Shown here: positions 11,195 through 23,609 of the stretch, in pieces
Layout of the letters: each line of letters opens with the position of its first letter
Position numbering within the stretch: position 1 is the stretch's first letter
DNA from: Siphonodentalium dalli
Taxonomy: Eukaryota; Mollusca; Scaphopoda; Gadilida; Siphonodentaliidae
Length of the DNA stretch: 64,000 nt
NCBI GenBank assembly: GCA_032622095.1
Contig: CP136065.1
Location: forward strand, 27,227,141 to 27,291,140
Direction of reading: 5' to 3'
Notes under the pieces: model-generated
What the model saw: only the letters and a program-made list of their open reading frames with translations
Told to the model about the DNA's origin: nothing
The model's database searches: none
Made by a program: the position numbers and the translations under genes

Positions 11195-11720
11195 CAATCC
11201 AAACAAGTTCGAACTTGATCTGTATTTTAGGGTGGTAAACTAATTCAGTTCACTTGATTCAATCTAAAGTTATCATCCGGAAACCGCGAATAAAGTAAAA
11301 TCTAAGTCGAAAAAGGGACATAACTCAGTCAAAATCATGCGGACGAAACCCATATTCGAACTTGATCTGTATTTTGGGGTGGTAAACTAATATACCAAAT
11401 TTGGTTCAGTTCACTTGATTCAATCCAAACAAGTTCGAACTTGATCTGTATTTTGTGGTGGTAAACCAATTCAGTTCACTTGATTCAATCTAAAGTTATC
11501 ATCCGGAAACCGCAAATCAAGTAAAATCTAAGTCGAAAAAGGGACATAACTCAGTCAAAAAAATGCGGACGAAACCCATATTCGAACTTGATCTGTATTT
11601 TGGTGCGGTAAACTAACATATCAAATTTGGTTTAGTTCACTTGATTCAATCTAAAGTTATCACCCGGAAACCAAAAGCGGACGGACGACGGACGGACGGA
11701 CAACCCATTTACATGATACG
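11195..11720. repeat. 226-bp tandem dispersed repeat with GGAC-rich tail
   Basis: Two direct copies with a 226-bp offset (aaacaag at 11201 and 11427). Each contains ttcgaacttgatctgtat twice, gttcacttgattcaatc, and tcatccggaaacc. The block ends in a GGAC-rich run at about 11680-11703. I believe such 'ccggaaacc...ggacggacgg' repeats are common in mollusc genomes, but this is from memory of the family style, not a search. Confidence 0.7.
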
Positions 11721-11724
11721 ACCG

Positions 11725-12385
11725 TTTTTTTCTTCAAACGAGCGTAAAAAAAGCTCTCAAAGCTATTTTTCGTTGAGATACATCAAACTTAGAACATCTT
11801 TTACAACTATTTGATACGTTAATCTAACACATACTTCTTAAATCTGGATTAATGACTTCACACACAACTTTTACTTTTGACCAAACTCCTTTTGGAGGAA
11901 TACACACTTGATTTTGTGAATATGAGCTTGGAATTAAGAGGAAAAGCATCTAATGTGGTCAGTCGCTGTGAACGGGAGAGACAACCCATTTCAGCATTAA
12001 CTGGAATTAAAATATTTTTTGAGATTTTAAGAACTTCCAACACTGAGACCGATTTCTCAAGGAAGTATATGAAATCGACAAGGAACTTTTTGAAGGTGGG
12101 CGCAAGTCGTGGTTCTCTTCAATCAATAACCTAATATAGAGATTCAACATCAACGAAATTTCACTCATTGAAGATAGTCCTAAAGAATTGGGCAATACAC
12201 GATTAATACGACATACACCGATTTATTGAAGAAACAGCAGTTATTACTCAAAATATAAGGATAATATGCTCCAACTATATATTTGGCAAATTATATTCTA
12301 AATTTGAATTGCAGAAGTATTTGAAATTCAAAATATCAACAAATTATACTAAACTGTTGACCTCTTTTCGATTGAGTGCACACAA
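11725..12385. other. Gene-free AT-rich DNA
   Basis: No recognisable gene. The small frames at 11858-12134 lack motifs. Confidence 0.4.
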
Positions 12386-12388
12386 ATA

Positions 12389-12762
12389 CAGCCTGTTCCC
12401 CCAAAAAAACGCATAATATCTCCTTATAATAGAACTTATTTTCGGTAGATATTATTATGAGAATCGCCTCATTTTGAGTCGATAATGTACTCAAAATGAG
12501 AGCCTTGTCGTCCGATTCTCGACTCTTGATGCAATTCTAAGCAGATTAAGAGCGGATAATGACACAAATAAGCCAACTCACGACTTTACATGTGTACGCT
12601 CTTTAACACGAGTTTTCACTGTGGCCCGCGTCATAAAACGAAATAACGGCCATTACTCCATTATCTGCTTATTTCAGAATCAAATGATCACATTATGTAC
12701 CCATTTCATTGTATAGGTCGTTATGTGCGTATCTGCGCGAGGATATGTTGACAAATTAGCCA
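12389..12762 (+). repeat. Dispersed repeat with CAGCCTGTTC terminus, copy 1
   Basis: The block begins CAGCCTGTTCCCCC and contains gataatg, taagcagatta and atgacacaaataagccaac. It ends near gcgaggatatgttg. It matches 56755-57120 over most of its length. The inverted form of the same terminus (gggagaacaggctg) ends the fragment at about 20172. It probably derives from one DNA transposon or foldback family with termini CAGCCTGTTC. No coding sequence is present. Confidence 0.65.
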
Positions 12763-12764
12763 TG

Positions 12765-12995
12765 GAAACAGCGATGTATACGTAAAAAAAGAAGATAGGG
12801 ATGATAGAATATGTATATTCAGTGCGGTAATTGAGAAGACGAAGAGCATTATTTATCTCTATTGTAGAAACTAAACTGATCAGAGTGTCGCCTAATGTTC
12901 TATACAGGTTACTCTTCCAATCAACGGTTTGCCGGATCACACGAGTCATTAACACAACTTGAACATTTATTGATTCCAAAAACTGTCCAAGAAAC

Positions 12996-13026
<31 letters not shown>

Positions 13027-13993
13027 GAGTACATCAAGTCATGTGTGGTGGGTCGCTAGCTCACTACTTGTTAGTACTATTATTGAGATGATAACTTCTC
13101 ACCCACCCAGTTCTATTCCGTACCATACAGGGACACCGGAAGCATCAAAGGGCAAACCAGTCGGGTACCCACTGTGCCCTCGCATCCCCCTTCTCATACG
13201 TTCCTGATACCATATATATATGACATCATTATATCCATCACATACATAAGCTATGATTTTGTTTGTATTTAGCTTACACCACTGATATTCTATTTGCTTC
13301 AAATAATATATATATTTATCAATCGTCAATAAATATCCAGAATGCAAAATCCGCACAAAGCCATTAATGGCTCCGCTGAATGCCATATTAATGGCAACCC
13401 ATGTTTTAGATATCCGAGGAAAAAACATTTATGGATAAAGAAATGATAATTCTATAACGACGAATGCAAACTTTATCATGTGACACTCTATTCATACCTG
13501 CATACTAAATTTCATTGAGATACTATAAACAATGGATGAGATATCATCGCGGAAGAAAAGAAAACCATTACCTCCAGATAAACAAAGAAGGATAACTCTA
13601 TAGAACGGAAAACTCAAATGTGCTTCGGCTCTTTTTGAAGATTCTCATGATGGAGAACCTAAATACCATAGTAAGACAATCGCTCTTTATTTTACCATAT
13701 CATCAATCTATCCTAACAACGAACCCCTTCAACGTTCTTTATTGATCCATGCTGAAGAAAATTGGGGACTACTTTAGCATGTTCGATTACTTGAATGATT
13801 TCAGGCTTCAGCCACGGCAGTCACAGGACTTTAAGAGTACACAGGGTCGCCACATCTAATTTTATCCCCAGAACGTGTCAAATGCGAGTATTTATCAGGT
13901 TCAATTAATATGATGCCCATTTGATGTCGCTTTAACAACGCTAATCATTCAGAAATCCACTTATAACTAAACTACAGGATAGGAAGATCTTAT
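12765..13993. other. Gene-free DNA with microsatellite and decayed repeats
   Basis: Contains an (AT)13 run at 12999-13024. At about 13570-13680 there is a relative of the short block seen at 1340 and 1650. No gene was recognised. It ends at ctTTAT, the left flank of the macrosatellite. Confidence 0.4.
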
Positions 13994-14444
13994 GGTTACA
14001 CTGGTGTAAATGTTTTCCATAGGCCTCAGTGCTAACGTTTTAGCGTATAGTGTTGGCAATATAAATGTTGGGTCCAAAGTTTTCTTTAAATCTGAAAAAT
14101 TGACATTTTGGGAAACTTTTTACACAAAAAAATCATGTCTGTCTAGCAGGGAATTCGCCTTTAAATCTTATGTTTTCGTAACTAGTGTCAGAACCGCATA
14201 AAAAAATACAGTCATATTTTAGACCACACCAAAAAATTCAAACTTCACTACAAAGGGTTAATTCCTGTGCCAATGGTTATTTTACCTATGGGAAATCATA
14301 GGGAAGAGGTGTGATGATTTTTTTATGTGAAAAGCACACAAGGCTATTGACCAATCAGGGCCCAGTGTCTATTTTATTCTCTCCTATATATTCCTCCCGC
14401 ATCCGCTAGATGTCACTCGGAACCTTATTTACACCAGTGTAACC
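13994..14444. mobile_element. A element: 451-bp MITE with 18-bp perfect TIRs
   Basis: It starts GGTTACACTGGTGTAAAT and ends with the exact complement ATTTACACCAGTGTAACC. A further GGAACC/GGTTTTCC-like similarity lies just inside. It is non-coding and AT-rich. Five copies stand in the array at a strict 1,353-bp spacing. Internal copies are flanked TTTA on the left and TAAA on the right, while the outer array edges carry TTAT on both sides. A possible diverged solo end is near 61893-61925. Confidence 0.85.
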
Positions 14445-15346
14445 TAAAGCGATAGCCCGCTTTTTCGCGGAATAATTGTAACTCCCTACATTTCTTCAGA
14501 ATTGCCCATCCATGGAAAAAATGTGTTCAAAAACAATATCACGTCTGTGGTTCTTTATTTATCACACACAATTTAACCCCACCCCCTTTAACAAATTATT
14601 CATCAAAAAAGCACAATTTTCCACCACCAGTCATGTTCAGGCCCCATTTTCACTCAGTTTTAGGGGTCTGGTGTTGCAAACTTGGATCAGCTATGGAAGA
14701 CTGTTCAATATTCTTTCCATGAGAGAACTTCTGGTGATGTGAGGTCATTGAGTCCAGATCTGATCTGCTGAGCATCAAGCGCATGACTTTATCAGCACAT
14801 TGAAGAATAAAATATGACATTTTCAGGTCTGCAAGGGTGATCCAAGATAACTGGATGTGGGTGTATATTGAATTAGTTGAATAAAGATATGCTCCCTTTG
14901 AATTGCTGAAGCATTTTCTTAAATGTGTCCAAGTTTTAGTGCTATTAACCTTCAAATGACCATACCCACCAGTGGAAATGACACACTTTTATGATATATA
15001 TCTGTATATCACTGGCTATAAAATCCAAAATACTTGTTAAATTAGGTTCTTATAACAATTGATATATGTGTCGTTGACATGCCCATGTTATGGGTCATTT
15101 GCATTATCATGTGACTATTACCACCTTGAATTTTTTTGAAAATACCTTGAAAAATTGGCATTTTTTATGAAAGATCTTACTATTTTTTTGGCTGATGTAA
15201 GTGAAAGAAGGCATCAGCAGCAAGAATAGCCACATCGAGCATGAGATATTCATTGGACTGAAAGACCAGGCTCTGTAAAATGCATTAAAATGCTTTAAAG
15301 TGACTCCCAGGAATCAAAAATGATAAAAAGCTATTTTTCCCCTTTA
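14445..15346. repeat. B segment (902 bp) between A elements
   Basis: B begins TAAAGCG and ends CCTTTA, so its own edges are a 5-bp inverted pair continuing the A ends. It contains a degraded PolII-like AT-rich stretch but no gene that I recognise. The 76-residue plus frame and 63-101-residue minus frames show no family motif. B was not found elsewhere in the window. Confidence 0.75.
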
Positions 15347-18300
15347 GGTTACACTGGTGTAAATGTTTTCCATAGGCCTCAGTGCTAACGTTTTAGCGTA
15401 TAGTGTTGGCAATATAAATGTTGGGTCCAAAGTTTTCTTTAAATCTGAAAAATTGACATTTTGGGAAACTTTTTACACAAAAAAATCATGTCTGTCTAGC
15501 AGGGAATTCGCCTTTAAGTCTTATGTTTTCGTAACTAGTGTCAGAACCGCATAAAAAAATACAGTCATATTTTAGACCACACCAAAAAATTCAAACTTCA
15601 CTACAAAGGGTTAATTCCTGTGCCAATGGTTATTTTACCTATGGGAAATCATAGGGAAGAGGTGTGATGATTTTTTTATGTGAAAAGCACACAAGGCTAT
15701 TGACCAATCAGGGCCCAGTGTCTATTTTATTCTCTCCTATATATTCCTCCCGCATCCGCTAGATGTCACTCGGAACCTTATTTACACCAGTGTAACCTAA
15801 AGCGATAGCCCGCTTTTTCGCGGAATAATTGTAACTCCCTACATTTCTTCAGAATTGCCCATCCATGGAAAAAATGTGTTCAAAAACAATATCACGTCTG
15901 TGGTTCTTTATTTATCACACACAATTTAACCCCACCCCCTTTAACAAATTATTCATCAAAAAAGCACAATTTTCCACCACCAGTCATGTTCAGGCCCCAT
16001 TTTCACTCAGTTTTAGGGGTCTGGTGTTGCAAACTTGGATCAGCTATGGAAGACTGTTCAATATTCTTTCCATGAGAGAACTTCTGGTGATGTGAGGTCA
16101 TTGAGTCCAGATCTGATCAGCTGAGCATCAAGCGCATGACTTTATCAGCACATTGAAGAATAAAATATGACATTTTCAGGTCTGCAAGGGTGATCCAAGA
16201 TAACTGGATGTGGGTGTATATTGAATTAGTTGAATAAAGATATGCTCCCTTTGAATTGCTGAAGCATTTTCTTAAATGTGTCCAAGTTTTAGTGCTATTA
16301 ACCTTCAAATGACCATACCCACCAGTGGAAATGACACACTTTTATGATATATATCTGTATATCACTGGCTATAAAATCCAAAATACTTGTTAAATTAGGT
16401 TCTTATAACAATTGATATATGTGTCGTTGACATGCCCATGTTATGGGTCATTTGCATTATCATGTGACTATTACCACCTTGAATTTTTTTGAAAATACCT
16501 TGAAAAATTGGCATTTTTTATGAAAAATCTTACTATTTTTTTGGCTGATGTAAGTGAAAGAAGGCATCAGCAGCAAGAATAGCCACATCGAGCATGAGAT
16601 ATTCATTGGACTGAAAGACCAGGCTCTGTAAAATGCATTAAAATGCTTTAAAGTGACTCCCAGGAATCAAAAATGATAAAAAGCTATTTTTTCCCTTTAG
16701 GTTACACTGGTGTAAATGTTTTCCATAGGCCTCAGTGCTAACGTTTTAGCGTATAGTGTTGGCAATATAAATGTTGGGTCCAAAGTTTTCTTTAAATCTG
16801 AAAAATTGACATTTTGGGAAACTTTTTACACAAAAAAATCATGTCTGTCTAGCAGGGAATTCGCCTTTAAATCTTATGTTTTCGTAACTAGTGTCAGAAC
16901 CGCATAAAAAAATACAGTCATATTTTAGACCACACCAAAAAATTCAAACTTCACTACAAAGGGTTAATTCCTGTGCCAATGGTTATTTTACCTATGGGAA
17001 ATCATAGGGAAGAGGTGTGATGATTTTTTTATGTGAAAAGCACACAAGGCTATTGACCAATCAGGGCCCAGTGTCTATTTTATTCTCTCCTATATATTCC
17101 TCCCGCATCCGCTAGATGTCACTCGGAACCTTATTTACACCAGTGTAACCTAAAGCGATAGCCCGCTTTTTCGCGGAATAATTGTAACTCCCTACATTTC
17201 TTCAGAATTGCCCATCCATGGAAAAAATGTGTTCAAAAACAATATCACGTCTGTGGTTCTTTATTTATCACACACAATTTAACCCCACCCCCTTTAACAA
17301 ATTATTCATCAAAAAAGCACAATTTTCCACCACCAGTCATGTTCAGGCCCCATTTTCACTCAGTTTTAGGGGTCTGGTGTTGCAAACTTGGATCAGCTAT
17401 GGAAGACTGTTCAATATTCTTTCCATGAGAGAACTTCTGGTGATGTGAGGTCATTGAGTCCAGATCTGATCAGCTGAGCATCAAGCGCATGACTTTATCA
17501 GCACATTGAAGAATAAAATATGACATTTTCAGGTCTGCAAGGGTGATCCAAGATAACTGGATGTGGGTGTATATTGAATTAGTTGAATAAAGATATGCTC
17601 CCTTTGAATTGCTGAAGCATTTTCTTAAATGTGTCCAAGTTTTAGTGCTATTAACCTTCAAATGACCATACCCACCAGTGGAAATGACACACTTTTATGA
17701 TATATATCTGTATATCACTGGCTATAAAATCCAAAATACTTGTTAAATTAGGTTCATATAACAATTGATATATGTGTCGTTGACATGCCCATGTTATGGG
17801 TCATTTGCATTATCATGTGACTATTACCACCTTGAATTTTTTTGAAAATACCTTGAAAAATTGGCATTTTTTATGAAAAATCTTACTATTTTTTTGGCTG
17901 ATGTAAGTGAAAGAAGGCATCAGCAGCAAGAATAGCCACATCGAGCATGAGATATTCATTGGACTGAAAGACCAGGCTCTGTAAAATGCATTAAAATGCT
18001 TTAAAGTGACTCCCAGGAATCAAAAATGATAAAAAGCTATTTTTTCCCTTTAGGTTACACTGGTGTAAATGTTTTCCATAGGCCTCAGTGCTAACGTTTT
18101 AGCGTATAGTGTTGGCAATATAAATGTTGGGTCCAAAGTTTTCTTTAAATCTGAAAAATTGACATTTTGGGAAACTTTTTACACAAAAAAATCATGTCTG
18201 TCTAGCAGGGAATTCGCCTTTAAATCTTATGTTTTCGTAACTAGTGTCAGAACCGCATAAAAAAATACAGTCATATTTTAGACCACACCAAAAAATTCAA

Positions 18301-19860
18301 ACTTCACTACAAAGGGTTAATTCCTGTGCCAATGGTTATTTTACCTATGGGAAATCATAGGGAAGAGGTGTGATGATTTTTTTATGTGAAAAGCACACAA
18401 GGCTATTGACCAATCAGGGCCCAGTGTCTATTTTATTCTCTCCTATATATTCCTCCCGCATCCGCTAGATGTCACTCGGAACCTTATTTACACCAGTGTA
18501 ACCTAAAGCGATAGCCCGCTTTTTCGCGGAATAATTGTAACTCCCTACATTTCTTCAGAATTGCCCATCCATGGAAAAAATGTGTTCAAAAACAATATCA
18601 CGTCTGTGGTTCTTTATTTATCACACACAATTTAACCCCACCCCCTTTAACAAATTATTCATCAAAAAAGCACAATTTTCCACCACCAGTCATGTTCAGG
18701 CCCCATTTTCACTCAGTTTTAGGGGTCTGGTGTTGCAAACTTGGATCAGCTATGGAAGACTGTTCAATATTCTTTCCATGAGAGAACTTCTGGTGATGTG
18801 AGGTCATTGAGTCCAGATCTGATCAGCTGAGCATCAAGCGCATGACTTTATCAGCACATTGAAGAATAAAATATGACATTTTCAGGTCTGCAAGGGTGAT
18901 CCAAGATAACTGGATGTGGGTGTATATTGAATTAGTTGAATAAAGATATGCTCCCTTTGAATTGCTGAAGCATTTTCTTAAATGTGTCCAAGTTTTAGTG
19001 CTATTAACCTTCAAATGACCATACCCACCAGTGGAAATGACACACTTTTATGATATATATCTGTATATCACTGGCTATAAAATCCAAAATACTTGTTAAA
19101 TTAGGTTCTTATAACAATTGATATATGTGTCGTTGACATGCCCATGTTATGGGTCATTTGCATTATCATGTGACTATTACCACCTTGAATTTTTTTGAAA
19201 ATACCTTGAAAAATTGGCATTTTTTATGAAAAATCTTACTATTTTTTTGGCTGATGTAAGTGAAAGAAGGCATCAGCAGCAAGAATAGCCACATCGAGCA
19301 TGAGATATTCATTGGACTGAAAGACCAGGCTCTGTAAAATGCATTAAAATGCTTTAAAGTGACTCCCAGGAATCAAAAATGATAAAAAGCTATTTTTTCC
19401 CTTTAGGTTACACTGGTGTAAATGTTTTCCATAGGCCTCAGTGCTAACGTTTTAGCGTATAGTGTTGGCAATATAAATGTTGGGTCCAAAGTTTTCTTTA
19501 AATCTGAAAAATTGACATTTTGGGAAACTTTTTACACAAAAAAATCATGTCTGTCTAGCAGGGAATTCGCCTTTAAATCTTATGTTTTCGTAACTAGTGT
19601 CAGAACCGCATAAAAAAATACAGTCATATTTTAGACCACACCAAAAAATTCAAACTTCACTACAAAGGGTTAATTCCTGTGCCAATGGTTATTTTACCTA
19701 TGGGAAATCATAGGGAAGAGGTGTGATGATTTTTTTATGTGAAAAGCACACAAGGCTATTGACCAATCAGGGCCCAGTGTCTATTTTATTCTCTCCTATA
19801 TATTCCTCCCGCATCCGCTAGATGTCACTCGGAACCTTATTTACACCAGTGTAACCTTAT

Positions 19861-20832
19861 TACGTAGTGAGAGGAAAACTCTACTGTGTATTTTATATGA
19901 CCCATCAAACATCGCTTGCTATTTCATACCAAGAGAAATGTGGTTTTGCTGCGACAGTATGCAACAAATCACTTCAGGCCTTGGTCCTAAGAACTACAAT
20001 AACACATGAACGTTTTTTGCTACACTTTTCCTATATGTCGATAATGTGACTAAAATGCTTTAATTTGCAGCACATTATCGACTCCAAATGAGGCAACTCT
20101 AAGCAGATTATCGACCTAAAATAAGTTCGATATAAGCAGATAAAATTTTCGGATTTTCGGGAGAACAGGCTGAGCACATCCATAAGCGCCATATTCAGCT
20201 CCAGTTCCAACGTGAGACAACGTTGTGACTAATACAGTGTCACCGGGAGAAACCAATGTCAAGAGGACACAATTCACAGAAAACACTTTTTTGGTCATAG
20301 GTATCGTTGGAATAAATGGCAGAATGTTGGTCATCATACCACATTTGAAAGAACTTACCATTCCGTGAAGTATGACATTTTCAGATCAAGAGCATTGGTC
20401 ATAGCATCGATGGTTGATTCGTGATTCTAATGGTACTGAACATGCAGATGTTGCTACCAAGTTCGACAGCTACTATGTCGGATTCAAACCCCGACCTTTT
20501 AGATGTAGCTTGGGCATATAATCGATTTGAGGACCCAGCATATTGTATAACCATTGATACAGTGAGTGGCTACATGATTGCTTTAATAAAAATTGAATGG
20601 GAAGAATCAACAAAAAAATCCCAAAATCACTGAAAAAGGAAAAATGTTGGACATTTTGGAAATTTTCAAATGCCAGAATTCTCGGATACCGACTGATGGA
20701 CCTCTTCTTTGTTATTTTGCACCTATGGCACCAAAAGGATACACAAAAAAGCATTTAGCAAATATCGCACCAACAGGACACACAAGCGTGGGTAATGAGA
20801 TTAAAGATATGACACTACCGATCTAATGCATC
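19861..20832. other. Gene-free DNA with repeat fragment
   Basis: A fragment of the CAGCCTGTTC-terminus family lies at about 20035-20172 and ends gggagaacaggctg. A minus frame at 20116-20361 is open for 81 residues, moderately hydrophobic and unrecognised. It overlaps the repeat end and is not called. Confidence 0.4.
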
Positions 20833-20992
20833 TAATGCCTGTAATACGTCCTATATGGGTGTATATCCAACAAAATATGTTGGTAGATCGGCATTTCGTA
20901 TTTTTATGGACACACATTGTCCGTCTTCTCACATTACATATAGACCATAATTTGGAGATCCATATGTGTCATAAGTCATTCAGTTTCAACGG
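20833..20992 (+). repeat. 160-bp dispersed repeat, copy 1
   Basis: Runs from cctgtaatacgtcctatat to cattcagtttcaac and closely matches 42926-43085 in the same orientation. It is non-coding. Nothing indicates its family. Confidence 0.75.
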
Positions 20993-22312
20993 GTCCTACT
21001 AAAAGCCGAACGCACCTGCCCATTGGTCCGAGCGAGACGCGGCATGCATTATCGTACACAATTGACCTGTATGTATACCAAAGTTCAAATCCCCAAGTCG
21101 ATAGCTTGGTCGGAAACGGCACTATCAACCCCTAACTTGCGGCCGGTTCCGTTAGGAACGCAAAATCCAAAAAGGCACCGACCGCACCTCCCATAGCTGC
21201 CTGACCACGGGGACATCATATCATGCAGCGAAGACCACTCTGCTTCCATGGGTACTCGGACAAGTCGCTTGATATAGCGGAAGTGAATAAACTGACCCAT
21301 AAGCTGCTGGCTGCCTGACCAAATAAATGGACATCATTATCGACAACTGGCAGCCTCATGACAGTATTTAATCCACTGTCTATCCATTATAATGGGGGCA
21401 TGGTGCTTCCATGTCTTATCGTGACATGGGTTACATGCTGAACTCAGCTGTACAATGGGGGGGGGGCATGGTGCTTCCATGTCTTATCGTGATATGGGTT
21501 CCATGTCTTATCGTGACATGGGTTACATACAGAACTAAGCTGTATTTGACGTGAGTCTTTATATGAGTCTTTCTACCCTCATAACAGTTTTTTAAGTGAG
21601 CACTACCTCCACACAAACGGTGCTCACCCAATCATGTAATCACTCAGCTCACTGCATCAGTCCTAATATACTGAATATACAGGTAAAATTTTGTGTAAAC
21701 ATATTTATTTCTCTAAATCATGCACATGAATTAACCAAATAAATGTATATAATATAACATGATGACAATTATATTAGAGAATGGGATTTGGCAGAAAGCA
21801 TGACGCTTATATAATATTTATGTGGTGTCTTTATTGCTTATTCATAATGCTCTTTGTCCAGTTAGGTTTTGCTTTCATGTTCAATGTTTTTATCTTATTA
21901 GCTTTGTCGGCAATCTGGGGAATAGGCCGTCAAACAATAACCTATAATGAGTTACTGTTGGGCAGTCCATGCATCAGATGACCTTAATTGTTACCAGTGT
22001 GTGGCCTGCCCCTCGACCCCACCCCATCAGTTCCCAGTAATCGTAACTCAAAGTTCAAATTTCGAAATCAACTGTAAAATTTCCCGATAATCGATCACTT
22101 GAGAGACAGTGTAATGTGTCAGGGGGTTCTTATTTATTTTGAGGTGTTTAGCTTGTTATTCTCCTCCAGAGGAATGTGGTGTTGCGCCGATGGTATACAA
22201 ACCTTCACCGGTGGCCATGATTCTAATTCTTTGTGAATTAAATCGGGACATAAACTGTTAGTGTCTGTATATATTGATGAAGGCTATTTGTTTGTTTTCC
22301 GTTGGTTGGGAT
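20993..22312. other. Gene-free DNA
   Basis: No gene was recognised. Contains the diverged tandem block at 21393-21545 (separate entry) and a hydrophobic 66-residue plus frame at 21781-21981 without a family signature. Confidence 0.4.
21393..21545. repeat. Diverged tandem block with catgtcttatcgtgacatgg
   Basis: Units of ggggcatggtgcttccatg, cttatcgtgacatgggtt and acatgctgaact occur about twice, with the central cttatcgtga(c/t)atgggtt part three times. The central part contains a small palindromic catgtc...gacatg pair. Confidence 0.7.
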
Positions 22313-22703
22313 TTAACCCTTTACCCAACAAACCGGCCAAATAAAGCTTCAACAGCCTAAAATATCTTCGGTCTGTCTCAATAGAACCATACAAATATGG
22401 ATATCATTGGAACCGGCTCCTTGACCACATTGTGATAGTTACAGTTATGCCCTGTGCCAATGCATTCTCTTATATATGCGAGTCGACCACAGGTCGCCTC
22501 GCATATATAAGAGAATGCATTGGCCTAAAGAAAATCTTTTTTTTAACACTTTTTACCATTTTTTCTTACATTCTTTAACAATTTTATAATTTTTAATATG
22601 TTAAGCCAATGCATTCTCTTATATATGCGAGGCGACCTATGGTCGACTCGCATATATAGGAGAATGCATTGGCACAGGCCCCTTCTGTTGGGTAAAGGGT
22701 TAA
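22313..22703. mobile_element. TTAA MITE with paired hairpins, family 1, copy 1
   Basis: Flanked by TTAA (22313-22316 and 22700-22703). The termini are CCCTTTACCCAACA and its complement. Inside lie two 67-bp hairpins (about 22457-22523 and 22603-22670), each with 26-bp arms CCAATGCATTCTCTTATA...GCGAG. The second hairpin is the reverse complement of the first. TTAA target duplication with short CCC(T) termini is the signature of piggyBac-type transposition. It is non-coding, so it would need a transposase in trans. The left subterminal part (aaagcttcaacagcc...) recurs in the copies at 54441 and 62579. Confidence 0.88.
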
Positions 22704-22900
22704 CGTCGTTTTAGCTGTAAGGCCATATCACGACAAAGAACTGGGTGTAGAAAACTTGAAGCAACTGCGAGCGACATACAGTGAATATAGCTAAAAAGAT
22801 ACATTTATATAGCCAACACATATCAAAACACCTAACAGTACTTATTGGCCCGGATGAGCGAAGCCGACCATTGTACAAGACATATAATATGCATATAATA

Positions 22901-23441
22901 TCACACTGTCCAATCGGCTCGCAGAATACCAGTGTGAACGTCAGAATACCAGTGTTGTACAGGAGAATACCAGTGTTTTTAAGCGATATGATGGTACCAT
23001 AATTAGAACTGGACGGCTAAATAACATGACAAAAGACAATGGAAAGGTATGAGCGATCCATTTTACATTTACCCAGTGGAGAGGTCACCTGATGATGTTC
23101 AGTTCGACTCTTGGCGATCTGGCCTTTGTTTAAAGCAGAAAAATAGGGTCTACAAACTCGTAGGGTGGAGGTCAAATTTTGCCCTAATCGGTATTCTAGT
23201 GCGGTTTGTTTAATTCCTGAGCATAACTTGCGGAATTTTTTATAAAATTCCGACAGCGGAATATATTGGAAAAACGTGCACATCGAAATCACTGGCGTGT
23301 ATTAGTTGGAAATACACGAAAATAAATCGAAACGAGGGACGGTGATCACAGAAAATGGCACGGCGAACTACCAGTGCATTCCAACGAGGGCTACCAGTGC
23401 CAAATTTTCTTTATATGGTAAGTTATATCGGGTATATGTCG
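22901..23441 (+). repeat. Left terminal inverted repeat (541 bp)
   Basis: Pairs with 25515-26056. Shared landmarks are gtcagaataccagtgt near the tip, gacaatggaaaggtat, ggtgga-ggtcaaatttt, and gttatatcgggtatatgtcg at the inner end. Similarity stops abruptly at 23441. Confidence 0.9.
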
Positions 23442-23609
23442 ATAAACGCTTCATACAGAGCACCGGGCACCCGAAATGCCTCACCATTCCCAAAACTCAA
23501 AGTTAGTGTAAAATATAGAACAAATTTCATGATGTCCGGGTCAGAATATGGCGTTTTTTGTAGAATTGTTCTTAAAACTATTGGGATACGTCAGTTTAAA
23601 GACATATTG

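Larger units (their letters stand above)
13994..19856. repeat. 1,353-bp macrosatellite of form A(BA)4
   Basis: The array has four complete 1,353-bp periods plus a final A. A is 451 bp (13994-14444, 15347-15797, 16700-17150, 18053-18503, 19406-19856). B is 902 bp (14445-15346, 15798-16699, 17151-18052, 18504-19405). Copies differ at only a few positions, for example aagtctt for aaatctt in A2, gatctgctg for gatcagctg in B1, and ttcatat for ttcttat in B3. The array begins and ends exactly at the terminal inverted repeats of A and is flanked by TTAT at 13990-13993 and 19857-19860. The small open frames within are repeated because the unit is repeated. None has a recognisable motif. Confidence 0.97.

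Noticed and set aside
14010-19613. Repeated 63- and 76-residue frames in the macrosatellite
   Set aside because: They recur only because the DNA unit recurs. No initiation context, motif or conservation beyond DNA identity.
20116-20361. Minus frame of 81 residues, moderately hydrophobic
   Set aside because: Overlaps a dispersed repeat end and has no recognisable domain or convincing splice sites.
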